A stretch of DNA of 64,000 nucleotides from assembly GCA_946415475.1 (NCBI GenBank), contig CAMKSQ010000005.1, positions 1 to 64,000 of the forward strand, given 5' to 3'. This stretch comes from an uncultured Bacteroidales bacterium (GTDB lineage: Bacteria; Bacteroidota; Bacteroidia; Bacteroidales; UBA932). Below are positions 17,365 through 26,929 of the stretch, piece after piece. The notes below the pieces were generated by a model. The model ran no database searches, had not been told where the DNA came from, and saw only the letters and a list, made by a program, of their open reading frames with translations. The translations under genes and the position numbers were made by a program. Positions within the stretch are counted from its first letter, which is position 1. Each line of letters opens with the position of its first letter.

Positions 17365-18102
17365 ATGACACAGTATATTTTTGAATTTATCGGCACTCTG
17401 GTGCTGGTGCTGCTGGGCGACGGTGTTTGCGCTGCCTGTTCCCTGAACAAATCCAAGGCGCAGGGCGCCGGCTGGGTGGTGATAGCCCTGGGCTGGGGCC
17501 TGGCCGTGATGATGGGCGTACTCATCGCCGGTCCGGTGTCCGGCGCCCACCTGAATCCCGCCGTTACCCTGGGCCTGGCTATTGCGGGCTCTTTCCCGTG
17601 GGCCTCGGTTGCCGGGTATACGCTTGCCCAGATGCTGGGCGGCTTTGTGGGTGCCGTGCTGGTCTGGTCCTTCTATAAAGACCATTACAAGGCTACGGCT
17701 TCTGAGCCCGGTACCATGCTGGGCACCTTCTGCACCATGCCGGCCATCAAGAACCTCGCGCGCAACTTCTGGTGCGAGGTGGTCGCCACCTGCCTGCTGG
17801 TCTTCGTGATCCTGGCCCTGGGCTTCTCCGGCAACGCTTTCCAGGTGGGTCCTGTTACCGCATCAACCGGCTCGCTGGGCTCCTGGCCTGTTACCTGCCT
17901 GATCATGAGTATCGGTATGTCCCTGGGCGGAACCACCGGTTATGCCTTGAATCCCGCCCGTGACCTGAGCCCCCGTCTGGCCCACGCCGTCCTGCCCATC
18001 GCGGGCAAAGGCGAGAGTGGCTGGTGGTACGCCTGGGTACCGGTATGCGGCCCCCTTGTGGGAGCCGCATGTGCCGCAGGATTGTATGTGCTGGTGTTCT
18101 AG
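17365..18102 (+). CDS. glpF: Glycerol facilitator (aquaglyceroporin)
   Basis: The 245-residue MIP-family inner-membrane channel has six helices and two half-helices bearing the NPA boxes: SGAHLNPAVTLG and GYALNPARDLSPR. The Asp after the second NPAR marks a glycerol-type rather than water-only channel. It passes glycerol to GlpK. Its last 4 bp overlap the stop of the convergent phosphodiesterase gene at 18099. Confidence 0.95.
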   Translation: MTQYIFEFIGTLVLVLLGDGVCAACSLNKSKAQGAGWVVIALGWGLAVMMGVLIAGPVSGAHLNPAVTLGLAIAGSFPWASVAGYTLAQMLGGFVGAVLVWSFYKDHYKATASEPGTMLGTFCTMPAIKNLARNFWCEVVATCLLVFVILALGFSGNAFQVGPVTASTGSLGSWPVTCLIMSIGMSLGGTTGYALNPARDLSPRLAHAVLPIAGKGESGWWYAWVPVCGPLVGAACAAGLYVLVF

Positions 18103-20360
18103 TACTGTCTGACCACCTGAATCAGGCGGTCCGGATAATTGGAGATGATGGCATCTGCTCCGCACTCAACCATGCGGGCGATGTCATCTTCTTTATCTAC
18201 CGTCCAGGGGACCACCTTGATGCCCAGGGCGTGGCAATAGGCCACGTTCTCCCGGGTAACCACCTCGTGGTTGGGGCTCCACCAACGAGGCTTGAAGCTA
18301 ATCTGGGAAAGGATAGCTCCTATCTCCGTTTCATCTTCCGTGAGGTAGGACAGTTCCACCTGAGGGTACTTTTTGTGGATATACTCCAGCGCGAGGACGT
18401 CGAAACTCTGGACAACCAGCCGGTCTCCCAGGTTCTTTGACAGCAGCACTTCCATGCACTGGTCGCAGAATTCCTGGTAGTTGGGCCACAGGGAGCCTTC
18501 TCCGTCGCCGCGGCGGGACTTGATTTCAATATTGTAGCGGAAGGGGGAGAGCCCGTTTTTGCAGGCATACTGTTCAGTGAAGTCGATAAGTTCCGAAGCC
18601 AGGGGCTTGTGTTCGGATACCTTTTTCTGCCCCGGCCAGCGTTCTACGAACCGGAGCCCTACATCGTAACGGGCAATGCTGTCATAGGGCATCGTATATA
18701 GGTATTCCTTGGGATCTTCCTTCAGCACCAGCGTACTGTCCGGGCGCATAGAATAGCGCGGATGGAAGTAATTGTCGTGGGATACCACTACCTTGCCGTC
18801 TGCACTTAACTGCAGGTCGAACTCCAGGGTGTTCACGTGCAGATCCATGGCGTTTTTCATGGCGCTAAACGTGTTCTCCGGCATGAGTCCGGCTCCACCC
18901 CGGTGTGCTTGAAGGTCGATATAGCTGCCTCGAAGGTCAAAGGTATGACTCCAGCTACGACCGTCCGGAGCCGTAACGGTCATGTCTACAAAACGGGCAT
19001 ATTGGGAAGGCGTGGCAACATAATAGTGCCGTTGGGCTATTGGACGCTTGTAGCCGGGTATCTTGGAGAAATCGCCGTCATAGACATCCAGAATTTCCTT
19101 GGCGTAACTGGTGGAATACTCGGTCTGCAGGTCCAGGGTGCCCATATGAGTGCCGTCCTGGGACCAGGTACAGGTCCAGCTGTCATCTGCCCCCCAGGCG
19201 TTGGCGAGTACACTGTTGGGATGCCTGTAGGCCTTGTCCATGCCAATAAACTCTACCTGAAAGTCATCGGGATAGTCCAGGTTGTGCCAGCGCCAGCTCA
19301 GCGCTCCATCTACAGAGGAAATCACCTCATAACCGCGTGGGGTGCCGTCCCGGCACCAGTCCGTAGCCCACCAGGCGCCTCCGATGGCAGCGGCGTTGTG
19401 GTCCATGATGGTGTCGCTGATTCGCGTTTTGTTCATAATGTGCGTATGGCCGGACAAAATATCTACTGTATAGCCGTCCAGAAGCGCAGTCATCTGCGCC
19501 GCCCCCTCAATATCGTTGGTTTTTCCCTCGTGCACAAAGCGGATGGGACTGTGCTGGGCAAGGTAGATATGGGTGCCCTTGGGAACGTAGGCGAGGAGCC
19601 CGGCTACAAAGCCCAGGGCTTCTTGGGAATATCCTGCCGTGTAGTTGTTGGAACTCTTTTCCGGGTCTTCCAGGCCGCTGCCCTTGAATAGAATGTCATT
19701 TAGGCCGATAACCAGGTCTTTCCCCAGCCAGAAGGCGTAATTATACGGCCCGAAAGCTTTCTCGTAGCTTTCGGCAGCGGCAATCCCGTCCAGGTTCTGG
19801 ATGAAGTCGTGGTTGCCGATAACGGCGTAAAAAGGGATGCCGGTGGTGGCGATGGCCGCTTTGTATTCTTCGAAGATGCCCAGTTTGTTCCAGGCAATGT
19901 CTCCAAGGGCCATGCCAACGGTCTGGTGAAGACCGCTGTATTTCTTTGCCATTCCGCGGAGGTCTCCCAGCGGACGCCCCTTGAAGCGTTTGACATGCTT
20001 TTTATTCTGCATCTGCGGGTCAGATACGGAAAAGAGCGTGTAGTCGTCTTTCTGTGAGAAAGGAAGCAGGCTGAAGTTGAAGGTTTTTGTCCCCTTCACG
20101 GGCAGGTAGAACCGGGGAGCACCCGAAGAGAAATCGGCCACGTAGCCTGAGGGGGTAATCACAAATACGTAGCGGGCGTCTTTGTGGGTGTTCAGGGTGA
20201 ATGAGCCGTCGGACTGCGTCACCGTGAAGCGGTATCCGTCCGATACCAGTACTTTTTCCAGGGGGGCTCCCTGGGCGGTGACCTTCCCTTTTACTTTACG
20301 CGCCTGAAGCGGTGCAATGGCCAGGAACGCGGTAAGAATAAGAAGAACTGTTTTTTTCAT
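18099..20360 (-). CDS. Exported metallophosphoesterase-glycerophosphodiester phosphodiesterase fusion
   Basis: The protein has 753 residues with the signal peptide MKKTVLLILTAFLAIAPLQA. It has an N-terminal Ig-like cap (KVKGKVTAQGAPLEKVLVSD) and a calcineurin-type phosphoesterase with SVSDPQMQN, ALGDIAWN, VIGNHDF and LSGHTHI metal-ligand motifs. From about residue 480 a GDPD TIM barrel follows: LQAHRGGAGLMPENTFSAM, EFDLQLSADGKVVVSHDN, ending VPWTVDKEDDIARMVECGAD. GDPD hydrolyses glycerophosphodiesters to G3P and an alcohol; the first domain could act on the other phosphoester. It is secreted to the periplasm or surface, next to glpF and an SGNH esterase (5 bp upstream). Confidence 0.9.
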   Translation of the reverse strand: MKKTVLLILTAFLAIAPLQARKVKGKVTAQGAPLEKVLVSDGYRFTVTQSDGSFTLNTHKDARYVFVITPSGYVADFSSGAPRFYLPVKGTKTFNFSLLPFSQKDDYTLFSVSDPQMQNKKHVKRFKGRPLGDLRGMAKKYSGLHQTVGMALGDIAWNKLGIFEEYKAAIATTGIPFYAVIGNHDFIQNLDGIAAAESYEKAFGPYNYAFWLGKDLVIGLNDILFKGSGLEDPEKSSNNYTAGYSQEALGFVAGLLAYVPKGTHIYLAQHSPIRFVHEGKTNDIEGAAQMTALLDGYTVDILSGHTHIMNKTRISDTIMDHNAAAIGGAWWATDWCRDGTPRGYEVISSVDGALSWRWHNLDYPDDFQVEFIGMDKAYRHPNSVLANAWGADDSWTCTWSQDGTHMGTLDLQTEYSTSYAKEILDVYDGDFSKIPGYKRPIAQRHYYVATPSQYARFVDMTVTAPDGRSWSHTFDLRGSYIDLQAHRGGAGLMPENTFSAMKNAMDLHVNTLEFDLQLSADGKVVVSHDNYFHPRYSMRPDSTLVLKEDPKEYLYTMPYDSIARYDVGLRFVERWPGQKKVSEHKPLASELIDFTEQYACKNGLSPFRYNIEIKSRRGDGEGSLWPNYQEFCDQCMEVLLSKNLGDRLVVQSFDVLALEYIHKKYPQVELSYLTEDETEIGAILSQISFKPRWWSPNHEVVTRENVAYCHALGIKVVPWTVDKEDDIARMVECGADAIISNYPDRLIQVVRQY

Positions 20361-20364
20361 GGTT

Positions 20365-21441
20365 TTATTGGATTCCGTATTTTTTCAGGATGTCGATTAC
20401 GGCAGACTCGATGGAACGGGCCCAGAGGCTATAGCCATGGTTGGAGGGATGGATGCCGTCCACGGAGGTTTCATGATTCGGGGCTGTTGCGCTCGGTTGG
20501 ATATAATAAACATCCGGATACCGTGCGCAGGCAATGGCCATGAGGCTGTCTGTAAGATGAATGCGGCTTTCTTCCTTCCGGGCCGATGCTTCATTGAAAT
20601 TCCGGTTTTCCCGGTAAATGGTGCGCTGGAAGATGAGCGGTTTCCCGGGATGTGCCCGGATAAGGCGCTCGATAAAGGGGAAGAGGCGTTCGCTGATTTG
20701 CTTCTCGGAGGGGTTGGAGAAGGTGTCAAAGAGGAATCCGTCCACGGGGGCATCCATCAGGGCAGCGGCAAAATAGGGCTGCATTTTGCAGTTGCCGCTG
20801 CATCCCAGGCTGAGCAGTTGGATACCGGTGGCGCGGGAGAACTGGGCGGGATACGTCATGCCGCTCCGGGAGGTGCTGATGCCGTGGGTGAAACTGGACC
20901 CGTAAACGCCAATCCGGTGTCGGAACGGGTTGGGGAGTGCCTCTATCGTACATTCTTCCCTAATGCCGATTTGGATGGAAAGTTCTTCGCTCAGGATGGG
21001 AAGGTACAGCAGGCATTCTTTCATGCCTGCGTCCATGGCGGATACTACGGTGACTTCGGATTCTTTCTTGTTTTGGGCAGCGGCTCCTGCCCACCGCCAT
21101 TGCCCGTTCTGACGGATGTACAAGTCGTATCCATAGGCGCTGATTCCCATGGTGTTGACGGGCGTTTCGCGGTCTCCAAAGACCGTTTTAACCTTGATGT
21201 CAGGGCTGTTGGTGCGAAAGGCTACGGCAATGCCGGAAGATTCCCGTACCTGAAGGTTCTCCTTTGGGGTAAAACCCTTGTACCGTACGGTGTCCAGCCG
21301 GTGATAGGGATTGGGGGTGTCAGGGAAGAGTTTTCCGGTAAGCGTAAGGGTGGAAGCCTCTGTGTAAACAAAGTTCTGCGCTGGCAAAAGCGTCAGGTTT
21401 AGCCCCATTAAAATGAGAAATGTGAGTGCGCGTTTAAACAT
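20365..21441 (-). CDS. Exported SGNH/GDSL esterase
   Basis: The 358-residue protein has the signal peptide MFKRALTFLILMGLNLTLLPA. An N-terminal beta-sandwich of about 150 residues precedes the SGNH hydrolase domain. VYGSSFTHGIS holds the block-I serine, LGCSGN is the glycine block, and SVDGIHPSNHGYSLWA holds the Asp/His pair. This arrangement is typical of Bacteroidota carbohydrate esterases and lipid acyl esterases. It is the first gene of the two-gene unit with the phosphodiesterase fusion (5 bp gap), so deacylation before phosphodiester cleavage is a reasonable order of action. Confidence 0.87.
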   Translation of the reverse strand: MFKRALTFLILMGLNLTLLPAQNFVYTEASTLTLTGKLFPDTPNPYHRLDTVRYKGFTPKENLQVRESSGIAVAFRTNSPDIKVKTVFGDRETPVNTMGISAYGYDLYIRQNGQWRWAGAAAQNKKESEVTVVSAMDAGMKECLLYLPILSEELSIQIGIREECTIEALPNPFRHRIGVYGSSFTHGISTSRSGMTYPAQFSRATGIQLLSLGCSGNCKMQPYFAAALMDAPVDGFLFDTFSNPSEKQISERLFPFIERLIRAHPGKPLIFQRTIYRENRNFNEASARKEESRIHLTDSLMAIACARYPDVYYIQPSATAPNHETSVDGIHPSNHGYSLWARSIESAVIDILKKYGIQ

Positions 21442-21529
21442 GATTTTTGGCTTACGAGGGTAAAGTTAATAAAAATCTCATTTATTTTAGTCTTGTTTCG
21501 TGATTATTTTGTAATTTTACTTGTCAAAA

Positions 21530-23485
21530 ATGAACAATATGATGTTTAATCATTTCCTCCGGCCTGTCCGGTTTATTCTATTCGGTGTTTGCCTGGTATG
21601 TTGTACCCGGAAAGAAACGCCTGTCCAGTCATTGGAAAGCGTCCAGTTCGCTGTCCCGGAAAAGATGGAAATCGCCTATGGCGCCAGTACCATTTCCTTC
21701 CGTGTACAGTTTTCCAAATCGCCTTCTTCCGGCGACAACCTGTCCTTGGGAAGCCTGGGCGCCTGTCCCATTCTGAATATCGGCACTACTTCCTTCGATG
21801 TGGACATCAGTTCCCTGTGGGGCCAGTCGTTCGGCAATGGGTTGTACAATGTGACGCTGCACCGTGGAACCGCCATCCGGAAGATGGGGCAGATGCAGGT
21901 GATAATAAAGGCCGATGACGCAGAAGAACTCAAGCCTGCTGCCGGTGCTACCGTTTACGGGAAAGTCATTTGTGCCGGTGAAGGAGTCCCGGATGCCGTA
22001 GTGTCCGACGGAATCAATGCGGTGAAGACAGACAAAGACGGCATTTATCAGCTCCCGTCCAAGAAGTATCACGGATATGTGTTCGTGAGCGTACCTTCCG
22101 GGTATGAGCCCTCCCGTAGCGGCATCCTTCCCGAGATTCACCGGCAACTCTCGGCGGGCGTCAGTACGCCTGAACGGGTAGACTTCACCTTGAACAAAGC
22201 CGTCGGCCAGGAAAACCACACCATGCTCATGCTGGGCGATATCCACCTGGCCAACCGCACCGATGACCGCAAGCAATTCAGGGATTTTGTGACCGATATC
22301 AACAGTTACGTCTCCCAGGCTACAGGTAAGATTTATGGAATGACCCTGGGCGACATGACCTGGGACCTGTACTGGGAAACCAATAATTACGGATACAGGG
22401 AATACCTGGCCGATGCGCAGGCCATCACCGGCCTTACCATTTATCAGACTATCGGCAACCATGACCACAGCATGTACCAAACCGGGGATTTCAATACGGT
22501 TAAAGAGTACAAGGAAGTGATAGGGCCCACGTATTATTCCTTCAACGTAGGCAAGGTTCACTACATTGTGCTGGATGACGTGGAGTGCACCAATGCCACC
22601 CCTACTACGGACAATAATGGAAAGGCCTGCTACGTAAGGGATTACAATGCTTCCCTGGTCCAGGACCAGCTGGAATGGCTGGCTAAGGATCTTTCCTTCG
22701 TTCCCGCCTCCACTCCGCTTGTGGTCACCATGCATATCCCCCTGTACAAACAAGGCGGGAGCTACCGATTCGACAGCAACGGCTCTCAATTCGAACACAT
22801 CCTCAAGCCTTATAGCCGGGTTCAACTGTTTACAGCCCATACGCACACGGTTTATAATGTGGACAAGAGCGGCGACACCCACATCTTCGAACACAATGCC
22901 GGATCCATCTGCGGAACCTGGTGGTGGAGCGCCAAGGAGACGCCCGGTATTCATATCGGCCAGGACGGTTCCCCTGGCGGATATATGATTTTGAAGGTGA
23001 ACGGGGACAGCTTTGCCTGGCAGTTCAAGCCCACGGGCGGTTCGGTCAATGAACAGTTCCGTGCGTACGACCGCAACCAGATTCACATTACGGCCGACAA
23101 GTACGTCGCTTCCGGAGATGCGGCGCATAAAAGTGACTTCGAGCCCGGACTTTGGGCAACGGCTTCATCGGCCAATGAGGTGTACATCAATGTCTGGAAC
23201 TGGGACCCTTCCTGGCAGGTGGAAGTGACCGAGGGCGGTACGCCCCTCACGGTTACCCGGGAAACCCAGATGGATCCGCTGCACCTGATTGCCTATACGG
23301 CCAAGCGGCTGAACAAGAACGCCACGGCTTCTTTCCCTACCGGTACCAACAACCACATGTTCAAGGTAAAGGCTTCGTCGGAGAATTCCACCCTGGAAAT
23401 CAAGGTCACCGATGGCTTCGGCACGGTGTATACCGAGTCCATGACGCGTCCCCGCGCGTTCTCCATAGATACCTATAAACACTAA
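21530..23485 (+). CDS. Calcineurin-like phosphoesterase lipoprotein (MetallophosN-Metallophos-MetallophosC)
   Basis: The 651-residue product has an N-terminal hydrophobic segment ending VCLVCCTRKE, a probable lipobox. An Ig-like domain, then the cap GATVYGKVICAGEGVPDAVV, precede the phosphoesterase core: MLGDIHLANR, TLGDMTWDLY, TIGNHDHSM, TMHIPLYKQG and FTAHTHTVYN. The layout matches the first half of the fusion protein at 18099, so the two are paralogues; this one has its own C-terminal domain in place of GDPD. The ATG at 21530 is used here in preference to an upstream TTG. It lies 30 bp ahead of susC and is probably the first gene of the SUS operon. Confidence 0.85.
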   Translation: MNNMMFNHFLRPVRFILFGVCLVCCTRKETPVQSLESVQFAVPEKMEIAYGASTISFRVQFSKSPSSGDNLSLGSLGACPILNIGTTSFDVDISSLWGQSFGNGLYNVTLHRGTAIRKMGQMQVIIKADDAEELKPAAGATVYGKVICAGEGVPDAVVSDGINAVKTDKDGIYQLPSKKYHGYVFVSVPSGYEPSRSGILPEIHRQLSAGVSTPERVDFTLNKAVGQENHTMLMLGDIHLANRTDDRKQFRDFVTDINSYVSQATGKIYGMTLGDMTWDLYWETNNYGYREYLADAQAITGLTIYQTIGNHDHSMYQTGDFNTVKEYKEVIGPTYYSFNVGKVHYIVLDDVECTNATPTTDNNGKACYVRDYNASLVQDQLEWLAKDLSFVPASTPLVVTMHIPLYKQGGSYRFDSNGSQFEHILKPYSRVQLFTAHTHTVYNVDKSGDTHIFEHNAGSICGTWWWSAKETPGIHIGQDGSPGGYMILKVNGDSFAWQFKPTGGSVNEQFRAYDRNQIHITADKYVASGDAAHKSDFEPGLWATASSANEVYINVWNWDPSWQVEVTEGGTPLTVTRETQMDPLHLIAYTAKRLNKNATASFPTGTNNHMFKVKASSENSTLEIKVTDGFGTVYTESMTRPRAFSIDTYKH

Positions 23486-23515
23486 CCATATTTATTTATT
23501 AACCAAACATTACCT

Positions 23516-26500
23516 ATGAGACAGATCAAACGAATTGCTGTTTGCCTGGTCTTGGCCCTGGGAGCGCTTTGGCAGCTTCAGGCCCAGAACCGGGCCGTTA
23601 ACGGCACTGTCCAGGATGCGTCCGGACAGCCCGTTATCGGAGCCGTCGTCATGGTCCCCGGCACCACCAATGCCGTGGTCACCGACGCCGATGGTCATTT
23701 CTCGATCCGTGTAGGGGCAGGGGACGCTTCCCTGGAAGTGTCGTGCCTGGGCTACACGGGACAAACCCTTCAGGTCTCCGCCGCTCAGGCTACGGTATCG
23801 GTTACCCTCCAGGAGGATACCATGATGCTGGAAGAGACGGTGGTGGTAGGTTACGGCGTACAGAAGAAGGTGAACCTCACCGGCGCCGTCACCTCCGTAG
23901 ACACCAAGGAACTGCAGGACCGTACCTCCCACAGCCTTACCAACATGCTGCAGGGCGCCGTTCCGGGCCTGAACATTTCTACCAGCTCCGGTAACCCCGG
24001 CAGCGTGGGCTCCCTGAACATCCGCGGTATCACCTCCATCAACGAGGCCGAGCCGCTGGTACTCATCGATGGTTCCGAGGGAGACCTCTCCCGCGTGAAT
24101 GCGGCCGACGTGGAGAACATCTCCGTAATCAAGGACGCCTCTGCCGCAGCCATTTACGGTGCCCGTGCCGCCTACGGCGTCATCCTGGTCACCACCAAAA
24201 CCGGCACCGAGAAAGGCGGAAGGGCCAAGGTGCACTATTCCGGCCGCTGGGGCTGGGAAGAGCCCACGGTTTCCACCGACTTCGAAACCCGCGGTTACTG
24301 GTCGGTGTACACGGTGGACAAGTTCTGGGCTTCGGACGCCGGTAAAAACTACACCACGTACACGGCCCACGACATGGCCGAACTCCTGGCCCGCGTGAAC
24401 GACAAGACCGAGAATCCCGCCCGTCCCTGGGCGGTGCAGGAAGTGCGCAACGGCCGCAACCAGTGGATATATTATGCCAATACCGACTGGTACCACGAGC
24501 TCTATAACGACAAGCACCCCGTCCAGCAGCACAGTATCTCCGTCACCGGTGGCAACAAGGACATCAAATACTATCTGTCCGGCGCCTACGACCGCCAGAG
24601 CGGTATCATCAAGATGAATCCAGACGTGTTCCAGAAGTTCAACCTCCGGGCAAAGATAGACGCTCGCCTGAACAAGTACATGCGCCTGTCCAACAACACG
24701 TCCTTCTACAGCAGCTCCTACAACTATCCGGGCGGTAGCAGCATCCAGGACTCCTTTGCGTATGCTTCCCGCCATGCCCTGGCCAGCTTCCCGCTCCAGA
24801 ACCCGGACGGCAGCTGGCTGTATGCCACCCCCTTGATTTCCGGTAACTACAATGTGGCCAACGGCCGGCATCTGCTGTTTGCCGAGGGGAAGGCCCGCAA
24901 CCAGCAGAACCGTTCCGACCTGTCCAATACCACGGAACTCAAGATTACCCCCTTCAAGGACCTCACCATTACGGCCAACTATACCTACCGGCTGTATCAG
25001 AACCGCAACCAGTACCGCAGCGTGAACTTCAAGTACCGCAGGTACCCCGACGCCGACTATGAGTACTACACCACCGGTGCCGGTGAAGATGCACTGCAGG
25101 AAACCATCACCACCAACCAGCGGCACACGGCCAACATCTTTGCCACCTACGACCACACCTTTGCCGATGCCCACCGCCTCACCGTGACGGCCGGCTCCAA
25201 CTTTGAGGTCTGGTCCAGCAAAGCCGTGGGCGCCATAGGCAAAAACCTGCTATCGGAAACCCTGAACGACCTGAACCTGGTGGGCCCGGATGCTACCGGC
25301 AACGTGCTCACGGAAGTGTCCGGCGGGCAGAATGAATATGCCATCGCCGGCTTCTTCGGCCGTATCAATTACAACTACAAGGAACGCTACCTGTTGGAGG
25401 TTTCGGGCCGCTACGACGGTACGTCCCGCTTCCGCAGCGGTCATCAGTGGGGTTTCTTCCCGTCGGCCTCCCTGGGCTGGCGTATCTCGGAAGAACCGTT
25501 CTTCCAGCCCGCCCGCAGCCATGTGGACAACCTCAAACTGCGTGTCTCCTACGGCCGGCTGGGCAACCAGGTGGTTCGCACCGCTTCCGGCGCCCAGAAC
25601 TATTACGCCTACCTCCGCGAGATTTCCATCGAAGACTTCAAGGCCTACTCCTTCGGCGAAGGCACCACCATGGGTAAATATGCCACGCTGGGCGCCCCGG
25701 TGGATGCCAACCTTACCTGGGAAACGGCCGAGCAGTGGAACGTGGGCGTAGATTTCGCCGCCTTCAAGAACCGCCTCACCTTCACCGGTGAAATTTATCA
25801 GCGCAATACCCTGAACATGCTCACCGCCGGTCCGGATTTGCCGGCCGTGTATGGCGCGGCTTCCCCGCAGACCAATGCGGCTGACCTCAAGACCCAGGGC
25901 TACGAGCTGTCCATCGGCTGGAGAGACCAGTTCTCCCTGTTCGGACGTCCGTTCGGCTATGGCGTCCGTGCCACGCTGAGCGACTATCGTTCCTACATTA
26001 CCCGCTTCAACAATCCCACCAAGTCGCTGGCCATGTCTTACTATGAGGGCATGCGCCTGGGCGAAATCTGGGGCTTCGAGGTGGACGGCCTCTTTGCCAG
26101 TGACGAAGAAGCGCAGAAGTACACCACCGAAGTACTGGACTGCAGCGGGTACATCAGCTCCCGCATGACCGGTGGCTTCCTGGGCGGCGACCTCCGCTTT
26201 GTGGACCAGGACAACGACGGCCATTACCAGATTGACGAGAACGGTCACTATGTGCTGGACGCGAACGGCAACAAGATTCTGCTGCCGGAAGATCAGTGGC
26301 GGGTGAACACCCTCTCGCTGGGCTCCAACACCGTGGACGACCCCGGCGACCGCAAAATCCTGGGCAATGCCCTGGCCAGCCTCCAGTACGGCTTCACCCT
26401 GAGCTTCGACTACATGGGCTTTGACGTGCAGGCTTTCTTCCAGGGAACCGGTGACCATTACTGGTATCCGGCCGGCATGAACTACATGTTCTGGGGCCCG

Positions 26501-26911
26501 TACAGCTATCCGTACGTCTCCTTCCTCCAGCGCGACTTTATCGACCGCGTCTGGTCCGTGGAGAATCCTAACACCTACTTCCCGCGTCCGCGCGCCTATT
26601 CCTCTACCGGCGGCGAGCTGTCCAAGGTGAACAGCCGCTACCTGCAGAACATCCGCTACCTGCGCTTCAAGAACCTCACCGTAGGTTACAGCCTTCCGTC
26701 CAAGATTACCCGCAAGATTGGCATCGACAAAGTGCGTGTGTACTTCTCCGGCGAAAACCTGGCCTACTGGTCTCCGCTCAAGAAGAATACGCTGTACCTG
26801 GATCCGGAAAGCGCCTATACGCGTAGTGGAACTGGCAATTCTGCCGCACAGGATCACATGAGCTATCCCTGGCAGAAGACCTTCATGTTTGGCGTAGAAA
26901 TCACTTTCTAA
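23516..26911 (+). CDS. SusC/RagA-type TonB-dependent receptor
   Basis: The 1131-residue outer-membrane receptor has a signal peptide ending at about LQAQN. A carboxypeptidase-D-like domain follows (VNGTVQDASGQPVIGAVV), then a TonB box/plug region (LEETVVVGYGVQKKVNLTGA), and a 22-strand barrel that ends in TFMFGVEITF. SusC proteins import oligomeric nutrients captured by SusD, energised by TonB-ExbBD. Usual substrates are glycans; here the neighbours argue for a glycerol-phosphate-containing ligand, which is inference. Confidence 0.95.
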   Translation: MRQIKRIAVCLVLALGALWQLQAQNRAVNGTVQDASGQPVIGAVVMVPGTTNAVVTDADGHFSIRVGAGDASLEVSCLGYTGQTLQVSAAQATVSVTLQEDTMMLEETVVVGYGVQKKVNLTGAVTSVDTKELQDRTSHSLTNMLQGAVPGLNISTSSGNPGSVGSLNIRGITSINEAEPLVLIDGSEGDLSRVNAADVENISVIKDASAAAIYGARAAYGVILVTTKTGTEKGGRAKVHYSGRWGWEEPTVSTDFETRGYWSVYTVDKFWASDAGKNYTTYTAHDMAELLARVNDKTENPARPWAVQEVRNGRNQWIYYANTDWYHELYNDKHPVQQHSISVTGGNKDIKYYLSGAYDRQSGIIKMNPDVFQKFNLRAKIDARLNKYMRLSNNTSFYSSSYNYPGGSSIQDSFAYASRHALASFPLQNPDGSWLYATPLISGNYNVANGRHLLFAEGKARNQQNRSDLSNTTELKITPFKDLTITANYTYRLYQNRNQYRSVNFKYRRYPDADYEYYTTGAGEDALQETITTNQRHTANIFATYDHTFADAHRLTVTAGSNFEVWSSKAVGAIGKNLLSETLNDLNLVGPDATGNVLTEVSGGQNEYAIAGFFGRINYNYKERYLLEVSGRYDGTSRFRSGHQWGFFPSASLGWRISEEPFFQPARSHVDNLKLRVSYGRLGNQVVRTASGAQNYYAYLREISIEDFKAYSFGEGTTMGKYATLGAPVDANLTWETAEQWNVGVDFAAFKNRLTFTGEIYQRNTLNMLTAGPDLPAVYGAASPQTNAADLKTQGYELSIGWRDQFSLFGRPFGYGVRATLSDYRSYITRFNNPTKSLAMSYYEGMRLGEIWGFEVDGLFASDEEAQKYTTEVLDCSGYISSRMTGGFLGGDLRFVDQDNDGHYQIDENGHYVLDANGNKILLPEDQWRVNTLSLGSNTVDDPGDRKILGNALASLQYGFTLSFDYMGFDVQAFFQGTGDHYWYPAGMNYMFWGPYSYPYVSFLQRDFIDRVWSVENPNTYFPRPRAYSSTGGELSKVNSRYLQNIRYLRFKNLTVGYSLPSKITRKIGIDKVRVYFSGENLAYWSPLKKNTLYLDPESAYTRSGTGNSAAQDHMSYPWQKTFMFGVEITF

Positions 26912-26929
26912 AAGAGGGAGGACAAGACC

